A DNA stretch of 61,971 bases from Salinicola salarius (GCF_002179555.1 NZ_NHOU01000022.1:1-61971), one strand, 5' to 3'; shown: positions 43,583 through 52,809, numbered from the stretch's first letter. Made by a program: numbers and translations. Notes: generated by a model not told the origin, from the letters alone.

Positions 43583-44578
43583 ATGAGACTCGCCCTGATC
43601 GGCGCCGGACGCATCGGCAAGGTGCACGCCCAAACCATCGATGCCCACCCCGAGGTGACCCTGGTAGGTGTGGCCGACTTCCATGCCCCAGCGGCCGAGG
43701 CACTGGCGGCCCAGTATGGGGCCCGTATACTGAGCACCGACGCCGTCTTCGAGGAGGCCAACATCGATGCCGTGCTAATCGCTTCGAGTACGCCCACCCA
43801 CGCTGATTATCTCGAGCAGGCAGCACGCGCTGGCAAGGCCATTCTCTGTGAAAAGCCCATCGCCCTGGATCTTGCCCGGACTCGCGATGCGCTACAGGTA
43901 TTGGAATCCCATCCGGTAATCTGTGCGCTGGGCTTTAATCGCCGCCACGATCCACAGTTCGCTGCGCTGAAGAAGGCCGTCGTGGAAGGGCGTATTGGTA
44001 GCTTGGAGACCCTGAGCATTATCAGCCGCGATCCCGCGCCGCCGCCCGCCGAGTATGTGTTGGCCTCAGGCGGCCTGTTCCGCGACATGATGATTCATGA
44101 TTTCGATATGGTGCGCTGGCTAGTCGACGAGCCCATTACCTATGTACAGGCGACTGGCAGTTGCCTGATCGACCCCGCTATCGGCGAAGCCGGCGATATT
44201 GATACGGCGATGGTCACTCTGACTACCGCTAGTGGCCGGCTCTGCCACATCAGTAATTCACGTCGCGCCTGCTACGGCTATGACCAGCGTGTTGAGGCTT
44301 TTGGCAGCGCCGGCATGCTCCAGGTACAAAATGAGAGCGATACCCGCCTGCGGTTTACCGGAGAGCCCGGCCAGGTCGAGGAAAAACCCCACTGGTTCTT
44401 CCTGGAACGTTACGCGACGGCCTACCGCATCGAGATAGACGATTTCGTGCGCGCCTGGCGCGAGCGGAGCGCGCCGCTGGCCGGTGCCCAGGATGGGCTC
44501 GAGGCGCTGCGCCTCGCCGAGGCCGCCGAGCGTTCATTGCATGAAGGTCGCCGGATCGCACTGGACGACATTCACTGA
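43583..44578 (+). CDS. iolG: Myo-inositol 2-dehydrogenase
   Basis: Gfo/Idh/MocA oxidoreductase of 331 aa that starts inositol catabolism by oxidising it to 2-keto-myo-inositol with NAD. N-terminal LALIGAGRIGKVHAQTI, catalytic lysine in LCEKPIALDL, then LGFNRRHDPQFAALKKAV and the substrate-domain segment GLFRDMMIHDFDMVRWL, which contains the conserved Asp and His. Length and motifs match IolG closely. It lies 44 bp after iolR and just before iolB. Confidence 0.92.
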   Translation: MRLALIGAGRIGKVHAQTIDAHPEVTLVGVADFHAPAAEALAAQYGARILSTDAVFEEANIDAVLIASSTPTHADYLEQAARAGKAILCEKPIALDLARTRDALQVLESHPVICALGFNRRHDPQFAALKKAVVEGRIGSLETLSIISRDPAPPPAEYVLASGGLFRDMMIHDFDMVRWLVDEPITYVQATGSCLIDPAIGEAGDIDTAMVTLTTASGRLCHISNSRRACYGYDQRVEAFGSAGMLQVQNESDTRLRFTGEPGQVEEKPHWFFLERYATAYRIEIDDFVRAWRERSAPLAGAQDGLEALRLAEAAERSLHEGRRIALDDIH

Positions 44579-44606
44579 TGACATCGAACAGGACAGGAGA
44601 GCAATA

Positions 44607-45410
44607 ATGGCATCACTTCTGGTACGTCCCCACGAACCCGATACTCAGGGCAAGGTGCTTGAGGTTACCCCTGAATCTGCCGGCTGGGAGCATGTCGGCT
44701 TCCGCGTCCATCAACTGGCCAAGGACCAGCGCGTCGAAGCCAATACCGGCGGCCGCGAGCACTGCCTGGTACTGCTTTCCGGCCGCGCCACCGTGACCAG
44801 TGGCGAGCACCGCTGGGAGGACATCGGCGAACGGATGGACATCTTCGAGAAGATCCCGCCCTATGCCGTCTACCTGCCCGACGGCGTGAGCTACAGTATC
44901 GAGGCGACCACCGACCTGGAGATCGCCGTGTGCAGCGCCCCGGGATATGGCAACCATGAGGCTCGTCTGATCGCCCCCAGCGACGTCAAGCGCGCCACGC
45001 GCGGCGCCGGCAGCAATACGCGCCATATTCAGGATATTCTACCTGAGACAGAACCGGCCGATAGCCTGCTGGTGATCGAGGTTTATACACCGTCTGGTAA
45101 CTGGTCAAGCTACCCGCCGCACAAGCACGACGTAGACAACTTGCCCAACGAGTCGATTCTCGAGGAAACCTATTACCATCGTCTGAATCCATCCCAGGGA
45201 TTCGCCTTCCAGCGGGTCTATACTGATGACCGTTCGCTAGACGAAACCATGGCGGTGGAAAACGGTGACTGCGTGATGGTGCCATGCGGTTATCATCCGG
45301 TGGGAGCGGCGCATGGCTACGAACTCTACTACCTCAATGTCATGGCCGGGCCGAAGCGGGAGTGGAAATTCCAGAACGATCCTGCCCACGATTGGATCGT
45401 CAAGCAGTAA
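44607..45410 (+). CDS. iolB: 5-deoxy-glucuronate isomerase
   Basis: Double-cupin isomerase of 267 aa that turns 5-deoxyglucuronate into 2-deoxy-5-keto-gluconate, between the IolD and IolC steps. Metal-site residues are in SYPPHKHDVDN with the glutamate of ILEETYYHRL and the late histidine in PCGYHPVGAAHGYELYYLNVMAG. Start 44607 has AGGACAGGAGAGC before it. Last gene of the plus-strand group. Confidence 0.94.
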   Translation: MASLLVRPHEPDTQGKVLEVTPESAGWEHVGFRVHQLAKDQRVEANTGGREHCLVLLSGRATVTSGEHRWEDIGERMDIFEKIPPYAVYLPDGVSYSIEATTDLEIAVCSAPGYGNHEARLIAPSDVKRATRGAGSNTRHIQDILPETEPADSLLVIEVYTPSGNWSSYPPHKHDVDNLPNESILEETYYHRLNPSQGFAFQRVYTDDRSLDETMAVENGDCVMVPCGYHPVGAAHGYELYYLNVMAGPKREWKFQNDPAHDWIVKQ

Positions 45411-45423
45411 ACGTGTCCTGCTC

Positions 45424-45453
45424 GTCGTCGCGCTCCGTGACGACATTTTCTTT
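45424..45453 (+). terminator. Terminator after iolB
   Basis: Arms GTCGTCGCG (45424-45432) and CGTGACGAC (45436-45444) pair over 9 bp with one G-U and a CTC loop, followed by ATTTTCTTT. It begins 14 bp after the iolB stop. Confidence 0.7.
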
Positions 45454-45806
45454 CCCGCCGCGTCGGGTTTTTTCGTTGGCTGTCCGAAAGCTCAGAAAAA
45501 CGCGAGCTACCTTAAGTACGCATGTGGTGTGCCAGAAGAGGAGCCCTGAGGGGGCCTATAACCTAGTCCATTTTCAGGTGGCACATACGGCCTGTAGCCT
45601 CGGCACTATGCACCCGAACCAGCTCAGTTTCATCAAGCCGTTCACTGGATCATCAAGGAGTTGACGGTACTGCCTTTGGGTTTCATCGGGGGGCGTCCTC
45701 AGCGTCATTCAGGCGATCACCTTGAACTTCCTCCTGCCAGAGCGGCCAGAATGATCGTATCCCCGATCGATCAGGTCCAGACTGAGGAAGTACCCGACTA
45801 AAAGAA

Positions 45807-45834
45807 ATGCCAGTCAGTGCTAACTGACTGGCAT
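45807..45834 (-). terminator. Hairpin past the end of tkt
   Basis: Perfect 11-bp arms ATGCCAGTCAG (45807-45817) and CTGACTGGCAT (45824-45834). On the minus strand it is followed by TTCTTTT, so it can end the tkt transcript. Confidence 0.72.
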
Positions 45835-45882
45835 TAGGCCAAGAGGCCGGGCGTTCGATTTGAGGCTATGCCGCGTGGGCGA

Positions 45883-47877
45883 TCAACCCAGCAGCGTCTC
45901 GGCGCGGGCGACGACGTTGTCGACGGTGAAGCCGAAGTGCTTGAACAGATCGCCGGCCTTGCCTGATTCGCCGTAGGTCGTCATGCCGATGACGTCGCCG
46001 TCGAGACCGACGTACTTGTACCAGGTCGACGGGATCGCGGCTTCCACCGCCAGTCGTGCGCGTACCGAGCGCGGCAGCACGGACTCGCGATAGCTCTCGT
46101 CCTGCTCGTCGAAGGCGCTGGTGCACGGCATGGAGACCACGCGAACCTTCTTGCCCTTGCCTTCGAGCGCCTTGGCGGCATCCATCGCCAGGCCGACTTC
46201 GGAGCCGGTGGCGATCAGGATCAGCTCCGGCTTGCCGCCCTCGGCATCCTTCAGTACGTAGCCGCCGCGGCGGATGTTCGTCAGCTGCGCCTCGTCACGC
46301 GACTGCGCCGGCAGATCCTGACGCGAGAAGATCAGCGCGGTCGGCCCGGTCTCGCGCTTCAGGCCCTCGACCCAGGCGGCGGTGGTTTCGGTGGCATCGC
46401 ACGGGCGCCAGGTCGCCAGACCCGGCAGGTTGCGCAGGTCGGCCAGCTGTTCGACCGGCTGGTGTGTCGGGCCATCTTCGCCCAGACCGATGGAGTCGTG
46501 GGTGAAGACGTGGATGATGCGCGTGTGCGACAGCGAGGACATGCGCACGGCGTTGTGCATGTACTCCATGAAGACCAGGAAGGTGGCGTCATAGGGAATG
46601 AAGCCGCCGTGGGTCGCGATACCGTTGGCGATCGCGCCCATGCCGAACTCGCGCACGCCGTAGTGCAGGTAGCCGCCGTTGAAGTCTTCCTTGGTGATCG
46701 CCTTGGCGCCTTTCCACAGGGTCAGGTTGGACGGTGCCAGGTCGGCGCTGCCGCCGAACAGCTCGGGCAGATTCGGCCCCAGTTCGTTGAGCACGCCCAG
46801 CGAGGCCTTGCGGGAAGCGGTGGTCTCGGACTTCTCCTGAGCGGCCTTGATCAGGGCATCACCATCGAAGCCGGCCGGCAGTTCACCGTTGTAGCGGCGC
46901 TTGAGCTCCTTGGCGAGTTCCGGGTGCGCCTTCTCGTAGGCGGCCAGCTTCTCGTCGTATTCCGCTTCGAGCTTGCGGCCCTTGTCGCGGGCGTCCCACG
47001 CCTGGTAGTACTCGTCGGGGATCTGGAACGCGGGATATTCCCAGCCCAGCTCCTTGCGCGCGGCCGCGACTTCGTCTTCACCCAGGGCGGCGCCGTGGCT
47101 CTCTTCCTTGCCGGCCTTGTTGGGCGAGCCGAAGCCGATCACGGTCTTGCAGATGATCAGCGTGGGCTTGTCGGTGACGCGCTTGGCTTCCTCGATCGCC
47201 TTGTTGATCTGCTCGGCATCGTGGCCGTCGACATCGCGGATCACATGCCAGTGGTAGGCCTCGAAGCGCTTGCCGGTATCGTCGGTGAACCAGCCTTCAA
47301 CTTCACCGTCGATCGAGATGCCGTTGTCATCGTAGAACACGACCAGGTTGCCCAGGCCGAGCGTACCGGCCAGCGAGCACGCCTCGTGGCTGATGCCTTC
47401 CATCAGGCAGCCGTCGCCGGCGAAGACCCACACGCGGTGATCGACGATTTCGTGACCGTCACGGTTGAACTGCGCGGCCAGCGTGCGTTCGGCGATGGCC
47501 ATGCCGACGCCGTTGGCCAGACCCTGGCCGAGCGGGCCGGTGGTGGTCTCGATGCCGCGGGTGTAACCGTGCTCTGGGTGGCCGGGCGTCTTCGAGCCCA
47601 GCTGGCGGAAGTTTTCGAGTTCCTTCATCGGCAGGTCGTAGCCGGTCAGATGAAGCAGCGAATAGTGCAGCATCGAGCCGTGACCGTTGGAGAGAATGAA
47701 ACGGTCGCGATCTTCCCAGTCCGGGTTGGCCGGGTTGTGCTTGAGATGGTCGTTCCACAGGACTTCCGCGATATCGGCCATGCCCATCGGCATGCCGGGA
47801 TGGCCGGAATTGGCCTTCTGCACGGCGTCCATGGAAAGCGCGCGGATAGCGTTGGCTAGCTGACGACGAGATGGCAT
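45883..47877 (-). CDS. tkt: Transketolase
   Basis: ThDP enzyme of 664 aa that moves two-carbon units between sugar phosphates, for example from xylulose 5-phosphate to erythrose 4-phosphate. Marks: [20 protein letters not shown], ThDP motif [21 protein letters not shown], substrate loop STHSI-like [20 protein letters not shown] and [12 protein letters not shown]. Start 47877 ([14 protein letters not shown]) has AGGGGATC upstream and is preferred to 47904. Only 75 bp after the TIM-like isomerase gene, so it may be co-transcribed with the kinase and isomerase. Erythrose 4-phosphate from that pathway is a transketolase substrate. Whether it is the only tkt of the cell cannot be told. Confidence 0.94.
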   Translation of the reverse strand: MPSRRQLANAIRALSMDAVQKANSGHPGMPMGMADIAEVLWNDHLKHNPANPDWEDRDRFILSNGHGSMLHYSLLHLTGYDLPMKELENFRQLGSKTPGHPEHGYTRGIETTTGPLGQGLANGVGMAIAERTLAAQFNRDGHEIVDHRVWVFAGDGCLMEGISHEACSLAGTLGLGNLVVFYDDNGISIDGEVEGWFTDDTGKRFEAYHWHVIRDVDGHDAEQINKAIEEAKRVTDKPTLIICKTVIGFGSPNKAGKEESHGAALGEDEVAAARKELGWEYPAFQIPDEYYQAWDARDKGRKLEAEYDEKLAAYEKAHPELAKELKRRYNGELPAGFDGDALIKAAQEKSETTASRKASLGVLNELGPNLPELFGGSADLAPSNLTLWKGAKAITKEDFNGGYLHYGVREFGMGAIANGIATHGGFIPYDATFLVFMEYMHNAVRMSSLSHTRIIHVFTHDSIGLGEDGPTHQPVEQLADLRNLPGLATWRPCDATETTAAWVEGLKRETGPTALIFSRQDLPAQSRDEAQLTNIRRGGYVLKDAEGGKPELILIATGSEVGLAMDAAKALEGKGKKVRVVSMPCTSAFDEQDESYRESVLPRSVRARLAVEAAIPSTWYKYVGLDGDVIGMTTYGESGKAGDLFKHFGFTVDNVVARAETLLG

Positions 47878-47952
47878 TGGCTTTCGGATCCCCTGGGTTG
47901 TCAATGAATGATGGTCGTAAATGGATGAATGGAGCGAGACGCGATCTGGCGC

Positions 47953-48720
47953 TCAATTCGACGCAAGCAGCGAGGCTTCGTTCACGATCGCCTCGAATGC
48001 GGCTGGATCATGTGCGAATCGCCCCAGAAACAGCCCATCGACCTGTCCTGCCAGCCGAGTCAACAGGTCGGGGCCGGCACTGCCGCCATAGATCACGCTG
48101 GCTGAAGGATGCGCGCCCAAATGCTCGCGCAACCCCTGGCAGACTGCCGCAATATGCGCAAGCGATGCCGGTTCCGCGGCACCGATGGCCCAGTGAGGCT
48201 CATAGGCGATCACCAGTGGCTGTGACCGCTGTGCGGGCGTCGCCAATGACAGTGCCGAATCGATCTGTTCACGGCAGTCGGCAATGGCATCCAGCGGATC
48301 GCCACGCTCAGACTCGCCGATGCAGAGCACCGGTATCAAGTCATGCGCCAGGGCCACCTGGGTCTTGGCGGCGACGATATCGGCATCTTCCCCGAACAGG
48401 CGTCGCCGTTCGGCGTGGCCGATCTCGACGTAGCGGCATCCCATTTCGGCCAGCATGGCCCCGCTCACCTCGCCAGTATAAGCACCGTGCGGCGACTGAT
48501 ACAGGTTTTGACCGCCGACGCCGACGGGCGTACCGGCAAAACACTCGAGGACCGGGGGCAGGGCGGGAAAGCTGGGCAGCACGAACAGCGCCACCCGGCC
48601 GTCCTGAACGGCCGGGTGGCGGGAAAGGTTATCGGCGACCTGGTGGCACCAGGTCACCGTCTGGGCGTAGCCGAAATACATCTTGAAGCTGATGCCCAGC
48701 GTGATCGGAGGCTTTTCCAT
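47953..48720 (-). CDS. lerI: TIM-like isomerase, probably L-erythrulose-1-phosphate isomerase
   Basis: Triosephosphate-isomerase-fold protein of 255 aa. Catalytic residues are in place: Lys13 in ISFKMYFG, His102 in YVEIGHAERR, Glu174 in AYEPHWAIG and the phosphate loop YGGSAGPD. The N-terminus differs from glycolytic TpiA (SFKMYFG instead of NWKMN), a feature of the second TIM in erythritol and threitol clusters (EryH/LerI). Those enzymes turn L-erythrulose 1-phosphate into D-erythrulose 4-phosphate. It lies between tkt and the DhaK-DhaL kinase. A glycolytic role is less likely but not excluded. Confidence 0.8.
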   Translation of the reverse strand: MEKPPITLGISFKMYFGYAQTVTWCHQVADNLSRHPAVQDGRVALFVLPSFPALPPVLECFAGTPVGVGGQNLYQSPHGAYTGEVSGAMLAEMGCRYVEIGHAERRRLFGEDADIVAAKTQVALAHDLIPVLCIGESERGDPLDAIADCREQIDSALSLATPAQRSQPLVIAYEPHWAIGAAEPASLAHIAAVCQGLREHLGAHPSASVIYGGSAGPDLLTRLAGQVDGLFLGRFAHDPAAFEAIVNEASLLASN

Positions 48721-48784
48721 GAGGTTCTCGAGTCGCTCCTTGATTCGTCCCTGTTCGTCGCCGCCCGGTGCGCCGGCGTCTCGT

Positions 48785-50509
48785 TCATCGCCGATCGACG
48801 ACGGGCTGAATGGCGCCGACGATCAGGGACAGCGAGATCGCCCCTGGATCGGGCGTGCCGAGACTCTTCTCGGCCAGCGGCCGAGCGCGGCCCATCTTCG
48901 GCTTCATGTCGGCCGTGGCCTGGGCTGCGGAGGCCGAGGCATCGACCGCCTTGCGCCACGCCTGAGAAAAATCGTCGCCGGCTGCGACGGCCCGTTCGAG
49001 CGTCTCGCTGAACGGTACCAGCGCATCGACCAGCGTCTTGTCGCCGAGCCTGGCCTTGCCGAACGTCATGACATCTTCCCTGGCCTTGGTGATTCCCAGC
49101 GCATAACGCTCCGGGGTCGGCTCGTCTTCGTCGCCGAGCGTCACGCTCAGGGCGTTGAGCATGACGCCCCAGATGGCGCCGGAAGTGCCGCCCGCGCGAT
49201 CCGCCCAGGCTTCTGCCGCCAAGCGTAGCAGAGTGCCGGCGCCAGCGTTGCGGCTGACGGCATCTTCTGCGGCCAGTTCGGCCGCGACGGCGCCGCGCTG
49301 CATGCCGATGCCGTGATCGCCATCTCCGGCGATGGCATCGAGTCGGCCCAGCTCCTCGGCCTTCTGGTCGATGAGCTTGCGCGTGGCGCTCAAGGCTTGG
49401 TAAAGGCAGCGGGCGGCGGCGATCGATTCCTCGCTCGCCGGCGGGATGGCATCGGCATCGGGGATGTCCAGCTCGGAAGCATCGATCGGTGGCGCAGCTT
49501 CGAGACTGCCCTTGCGATAGGCTGGGGCATCCGCCGGCGCTTTCCACAGCCGTTCCAGCTCCTCGTCGAGCCAGAACAGGGTCAGCGAGGCGCCGGCCAT
49601 GTCGAGACTGGTCACCAGCTCGCCCACTTCCGGCTCGACGATCTCCAGGCCGGCTTCCGTCAGCAATTGATTGACCCGACGATAGACCACGAACAGCTCT
49701 TCGTACTTGATCGACCCCAGGCCGTTGAGCAGTACCGAAGCTCTGGCGCCTTTGACGCTGTCGATGCCATCGGGAATCTCTTCCATCAGGTGAGCAACGA
49801 GCAGTTCCGCCAGCGCATCGGCGGTGGGCACATCCTGTTCGCTGATGCCCGGCTCGCCGTGGATGCCCAGCCCGACCGCCATCTTGCCCGCTGGCACGTG
49901 GAACAGTGCATCCTTCGCCCCCGGCAGCGTACAGCCATCGAAGGCCACTCCCATCGAGCGCGTGCGGAAATTGGCCGCGCGCGAGACACGAACGACTTCT
50001 TCGAGGGAATAACCGGCCTCGGCCGCTGCCGCCGCGATCTTGAACACGGTCAGGTCACCGGCGATTCCGCGGCGTTTGTGAATCTCTTCCTGGTCTGCGC
50101 TGGAAACATCGTCGATGACGGCAACGATCTCGCAGGGGATGCCTTCACGAATCAGGCGTTCCCGCGCCTGGCCGAAGTGCAGAACGTCACCGGCATAGTT
50201 GCCGAAACTGAGCAGTACCCCGGCGCCGTTATTGGCCGCCTTGCAGACATTGTAGACCTGCTGCGCCGACGGCGAGGCGAACAGGTTGCCCATCACCGCG
50301 CCGTGGGCCAGGCCCTGGCCGACCAGCCCGGCGAAGGCGGGATAGTGTCCCGATCCGCCACCGATCACGACTGCCACGGTGCCCGGCTTGCTGCGTGTAC
50401 TGCGAATGACGCCGCCAGGAACCTGGCAGACGCGCTGCGCATGCGCCGCGACGAAGCCTTCGGTCGCTTCGTCGACGAAATTCACTGGGTCGTTGTAAAG
50501 GCGTGTCAT
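48785..50509 (-). CDS. lerK: Dihydroxyacetone-kinase family protein (DhaK-DhaL), probably L-erythrulose 1-kinase
   Basis: One-chain ATP-dependent kinase of 574 aa. DhaK domain (1-330): VVIGGGSGHYPAFAG, GNYAGDVLHF and the covalent substrate histidine His217 in GLGIHGEPGI. DhaL domain (about 375-570): the Mg-ATP acidic motif AIAGDGDHGIGM and RAGGTSGAIWGVML. Enzymes of this form phosphorylate dihydroxyacetone; in tetritol clusters they act on erythrulose (LerK/DerK). The RpiB, TIM-like and polyol-dehydrogenase neighbours favour erythrulose. First gene of the minus-strand group, divergent from rpiB across a 325-bp region with the CATATG dyad. No PTS partner (DhaM) is nearby. Confidence 0.82.
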   Translation of the reverse strand: MTRLYNDPVNFVDEATEGFVAAHAQRVCQVPGGVIRSTRSKPGTVAVVIGGGSGHYPAFAGLVGQGLAHGAVMGNLFASPSAQQVYNVCKAANNGAGVLLSFGNYAGDVLHFGQARERLIREGIPCEIVAVIDDVSSADQEEIHKRRGIAGDLTVFKIAAAAAEAGYSLEEVVRVSRAANFRTRSMGVAFDGCTLPGAKDALFHVPAGKMAVGLGIHGEPGISEQDVPTADALAELLVAHLMEEIPDGIDSVKGARASVLLNGLGSIKYEELFVVYRRVNQLLTEAGLEIVEPEVGELVTSLDMAGASLTLFWLDEELERLWKAPADAPAYRKGSLEAAPPIDASELDIPDADAIPPASEESIAAARCLYQALSATRKLIDQKAEELGRLDAIAGDGDHGIGMQRGAVAAELAAEDAVSRNAGAGTLLRLAAEAWADRAGGTSGAIWGVMLNALSVTLGDEDEPTPERYALGITKAREDVMTFGKARLGDKTLVDALVPFSETLERAVAAGDDFSQAWRKAVDASASAAQATADMKPKMGRARPLAEKSLGTPDPGAISLSLIVGAIQPVVDRR

Positions 50510-50834
50510 GACCGACGCTCCCACAGGTTGGGTAAATGCCGCGCTGGAAAGTCCCGCTGTGCTTCGACTTCTCAGCTGTTGAGTATTTGATCTTGTGTTG
50601 CACATTTGGTTTTGTGCTGTATGTCGACCATCATAGCGACGCCAGAAGGCGACGATATGCGACTTTGGTGGGGGTGAGTGGGCGTCATTGTGGCGAGTAT
50701 CGATGCGTTCAAGAGGCGACGACATCTCTCGTTATCGCGTTGATCAGGGCGTTTATGTGAGCATATGAATAAAATTTGTTCATATGAGCGTAGTGGGTCT
50801 ATGATGGCGTCGTCGACTGAACAGGAGGCGAGCA
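50510..50834. promoter_or_regulatory. Divergent promoter region between lerK and eryI
   Basis: No gene. Contains the 25-bp operator described separately at 50762-50786 and another dyad, GCACA-N8-TGTGC, at 50600-50617 nearer the kinase gene. The DNA is AT-richer than the flanking genes, as expected of promoters. Confidence 0.6.
50762..50786. promoter_or_regulatory. 25-bp tetritol operator, copy 1
   Basis: Perfect dyad CATATGAA-N9-TTCATATG. It lies 48 bp before the rpiB-like gene start. Copies with the same 25-bp length occur at 51663 and 56621. The best copy of the set. Confidence 0.7.
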
Positions 50835-51296
50835 ATGGCTCAGAAATGGCGGGTAGCGCTGGGATGTGATGAAGCGGCCTACGAGATGAAACAGGCGATG
50901 ATCGAGCATGTCAGGTCGCTGGGGCACGAAGTCGAGGACTTCGGGACCCACGACGCGCAGCCGGTTCTCTATCCAGATATCGCCTTCGAAGTGGCGCAAG
51001 CCATTGCCGACGGGCGTTTCGATCGCGGCATCCTGATGTGCGGGACGGGCATCGGCGTGGCGATCTCGGCCAACAAGGTGCCGGGCATCCGAGCGGCCCA
51101 GGCGCACGACACCTACTCGGCGGAGCGGGCGCGCAAGAGTAACGATGCGCAGATCGTCACCATGGGCGCGCGCGTGATCGGCATCGAGCTGGCCAAGACG
51201 ATCGCCGAGACGTTCCTGAGCAGCGAGTTCGACCCGGGCGGGCGGTCACAGCCAAAGGTGGATCGGATCGAGGCTTACGAACGCGACCATCGCTGA
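50835..51296 (+). CDS. eryI: RpiB-like isomerase, probably D-erythrulose-4-phosphate/erythrose-4-phosphate isomerase
   Basis: LacA/RpiB-family aldose-ketose isomerase of 153 aa. Visible are VALGCDEAAYEMKQ, DFGTHDAQPVLYPD and the catalytic cysteine Cys69 in LMCGTGIGVAISANK, then AHDTYSAERARKSNDAQIV. Ribose-5-phosphate isomerase B is the general family, but in erythritol pathways the member EryI makes D-erythrose 4-phosphate. The kinase and TIM-like neighbours support that. It is preceded by CAGGAGGCG and followed by a strong terminator. Confidence 0.83.
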   Translation: MAQKWRVALGCDEAAYEMKQAMIEHVRSLGHEVEDFGTHDAQPVLYPDIAFEVAQAIADGRFDRGILMCGTGIGVAISANKVPGIRAAQAHDTYSAERARKSNDAQIVTMGARVIGIELAKTIAETFLSSEFDPGGRSQPKVDRIEAYERDHR

Positions 51297-51333
51297 TCGG
51301 CCGGACCTCGAAAGTCTATCCTTAAGAAGTGAT

Positions 51334-51373
51334 TGCACGACATGCCGCAGCCGGGCATGCCGTGCATTTTTTT
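51334..51373 (+). terminator. Rho-independent terminator after the rpiB-like gene
   Basis: Arms TGCACGACATGCC (51334-51346) and GGCATGCCGTGCA (51354-51366) with one mismatch, followed by seven T. It separates eryI from the transporter operon. Confidence 0.88.
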
Positions 51374-51727
51374 GCGTGGTTGCCCGGTGTCGCCTCGCTC
51401 GTGGTGGCGTGTCGGCATGGGTGGTCATCGAGAAATGGGGTTAGGTGGGAGGAGTGGCGCTCGCTGTTCGTTACGGGGAATGTTCATTTGATGACATTGC
51501 AGGTCTTTTGATCATCGCGTGCGTTTGCGGTTATGGATAAATTCATGTTGCGTTGATTGTCATTTTCAATAGAAAAAACAGTAAGTTTTTGCCTTATCCT
51601 CCCAAAGTCTAGATTGCTTGGTCGGCGCTAAAGACCGTAAATGATCGCTGAAATGCATTGAGCATATGATCTTCATGGATTCATGTGCTGCATAAGCAAA
51701 GGGATCATCACTCGAGGAGGCGTCTCC
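51374..51727 (+). promoter_or_regulatory. Promoter region of the first tetritol ABC operon
   Basis: 354 bp without a gene. The first half shows nothing I can name. From about 51520 the DNA is AT-rich (a run of A and T around 51568-51600), fitting a promoter. The operator copy at 51663-51687 ends 40 bp before the start codon of the binding-protein gene. Confidence 0.6.
51663..51687. promoter_or_regulatory. 25-bp tetritol operator, copy 2
   Basis: CATATGA-N10-TTCATGTG, same length as copy 1 with one change in the right arm, 40 bp before the binding-protein start. Confidence 0.65.
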
Positions 51728-52693
51728 ATGAAAATCGTCAGAGCCGGCGTCGTGCTGGCATTCAGCGTACTGTCATCCGCCATGATGGTATCCGCGGCCC
51801 AGGCCGAGGGGCCGGGCACAGGAAAAGCCGATAGCTATCGATTTGTCCTGGTGCCCAAGGTGGTGCATCCCTGGTTCGACAAGGTCAACCAGGGCGCCCA
51901 GCAGGCCGCGGCGGCCATCGAGGCACAGACCGGCTCCGAGGTCGACATTCAGTACTCGGCGCCACAGAGCGCCAACGTCGCCCAGCAGAACGAAATCATC
52001 GAACGCGCCATCTCGACCCGCCCTGACGGCATCATCGTCGACCTGCTCGATCCCAGCGGTAACCGCACGGTGCTGCAGGAAGCGCAGGAGCAGGGAATCC
52101 CGGTCACGCTGTTCGATTCGATCAATCCTGAAGGAATGAATCTGACGACGATCGGCAGCGACTTCTGCGAGCAGGCGGAAATGGCGGCCAATCGCCTGGT
52201 CGAGTTGCTGGATGGTGAAGGTCAGGTGGCGATCATGATGGGCGTGCCCACGGCCCCCAACCACGCCGAGCGCGCCCGTTGCGCACAGGCGGTCTTCGAT
52301 TCGCACGACGGTATCGAGGTCGTTGCGACCGGTGTCGACAACGATGACATCAACACGGCGCAGCAGCAGGCCTCCGCCATCATGCAGGCCAATCCCGACC
52401 TGGACGGCTGGGTCGCCTCCGACGCGGCGGGGCCGGTGGGGATTGGTCAAGCGATCAAGGAGGCCGACAAGGTCGGCAAGGTCCAGTTGGTGGGCCTCGA
52501 TGATCTCAGCCAGATGCTGGTACTGATCAAGGAAGGGGTGGCGGATTCGTCGTCCGCTTCACGGCCCACCATGCAGGGCTACTGGTCGGTGATCAACATG
52601 TGGCAGTTGGCCACGGGGGCGATCACGCCTAATCACATCGATACCGGCAACGTCATGATCACGCCCGATAACGTCGATTCATTCATGGAGTGA
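51728..52693 (+). CDS. ABC sugar-binding protein, first of a twin pair
   Basis: Secreted type 1 periplasmic binding protein of 321 aa. Signal peptide MKIVRAGVVLAFSVLSSAMM, cleaved near AQAEG. The mature part starts with YRFVLVPKVVHPWFDKVNQGA, then RPDGIIVDLLDPSGNR, ATGVDNDDINTAQQQA and WVASDAAGPVGIGQAI. It pairs with the ATPase and permease that follow. A close paralogue (about 60% alike by eye) lies on the other side of those genes at 55321. Probable ligand is a tetritol or related polyol, inferred from context. Start 51728 follows GAGGAGGCG. Confidence 0.85.
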   Translation: MKIVRAGVVLAFSVLSSAMMVSAAQAEGPGTGKADSYRFVLVPKVVHPWFDKVNQGAQQAAAAIEAQTGSEVDIQYSAPQSANVAQQNEIIERAISTRPDGIIVDLLDPSGNRTVLQEAQEQGIPVTLFDSINPEGMNLTTIGSDFCEQAEMAANRLVELLDGEGQVAIMMGVPTAPNHAERARCAQAVFDSHDGIEVVATGVDNDDINTAQQQASAIMQANPDLDGWVASDAAGPVGIGQAIKEADKVGKVQLVGLDDLSQMLVLIKEGVADSSSASRPTMQGYWSVINMWQLATGAITPNHIDTGNVMITPDNVDSFME

Positions 52694-52744
52694 TATCGCG
52701 AGCCGCTTCTGGTTGCGGCGAGGTGCCGCGTACGGAAGCGGCCG

Positions 52745-52801
52745 GGTGAATGTATCAGTGTCCGGTAGATGTATCGGTATCAGGTGGATGTATCAGCAGG
52801 A
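52745..52801 (+). repeat. Three tandem 19-bp repeats before the ABC ATPase gene
   Basis: Units GGTGAATGTATCAGTGTCC (52745), GGTAGATGTATCGGTATCA (52764) and GGTGGATGTATCAGCAGGA (52783), exactly in phase. Each contains ATGTATC, so each offers an ATG. They fill most of the space between the first binding-protein gene and the ATPase gene, whose own ribosome site (AGGAGG) begins in the third unit. Confidence 0.75.
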
Positions 52802-52809
52802 GGGCGGCA

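Larger units (their letters stand above)
45411..45882. other. Gap of 472 bp between iolB and tkt
   Basis: A terminator-like hairpin at 45424-45444 (see separate entry) ends iolB. The middle, 45480-45800, has no gene I recognise. On the minus strand a short frame ending at about 45712 reads ...YDHSGRSGRRKFKVIA, which might be the tail of a decayed gene. A second hairpin at 45807-45834 lies just past the tkt end. The stretch marks the border between inositol and tetritol islands. Confidence 0.45.

Noticed and set aside
45480-45800. Insertion-sequence remnant between iolB and tkt
   Set aside because: A short frame ending in a basic tail hints at a decayed gene, but no transposase motif, inverted repeat or target duplication could be found.
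47953-48720. Housekeeping triosephosphate isomerase
   Set aside because: The N-terminal NWKMN motif is replaced by SFKMYFG and the gene sits with an erythrulose-type kinase and an RpiB-like protein; a LerI/EryH role fits better.
52745-52801. CRISPR-like direct repeats
   Set aside because: Units touch each other without spacers, number only three, and no cas genes are present. The same applies to 9595-9642 and 20281-20355.
52750-52809. Upstream in-frame ATG for the ABC ATPase (20 extra residues)
   Set aside because: The extension is encoded by the tandem repeats, has no ribosome site, and the ATG at 52810 follows AGGAGG and begins exactly at the family's usual N-terminus.
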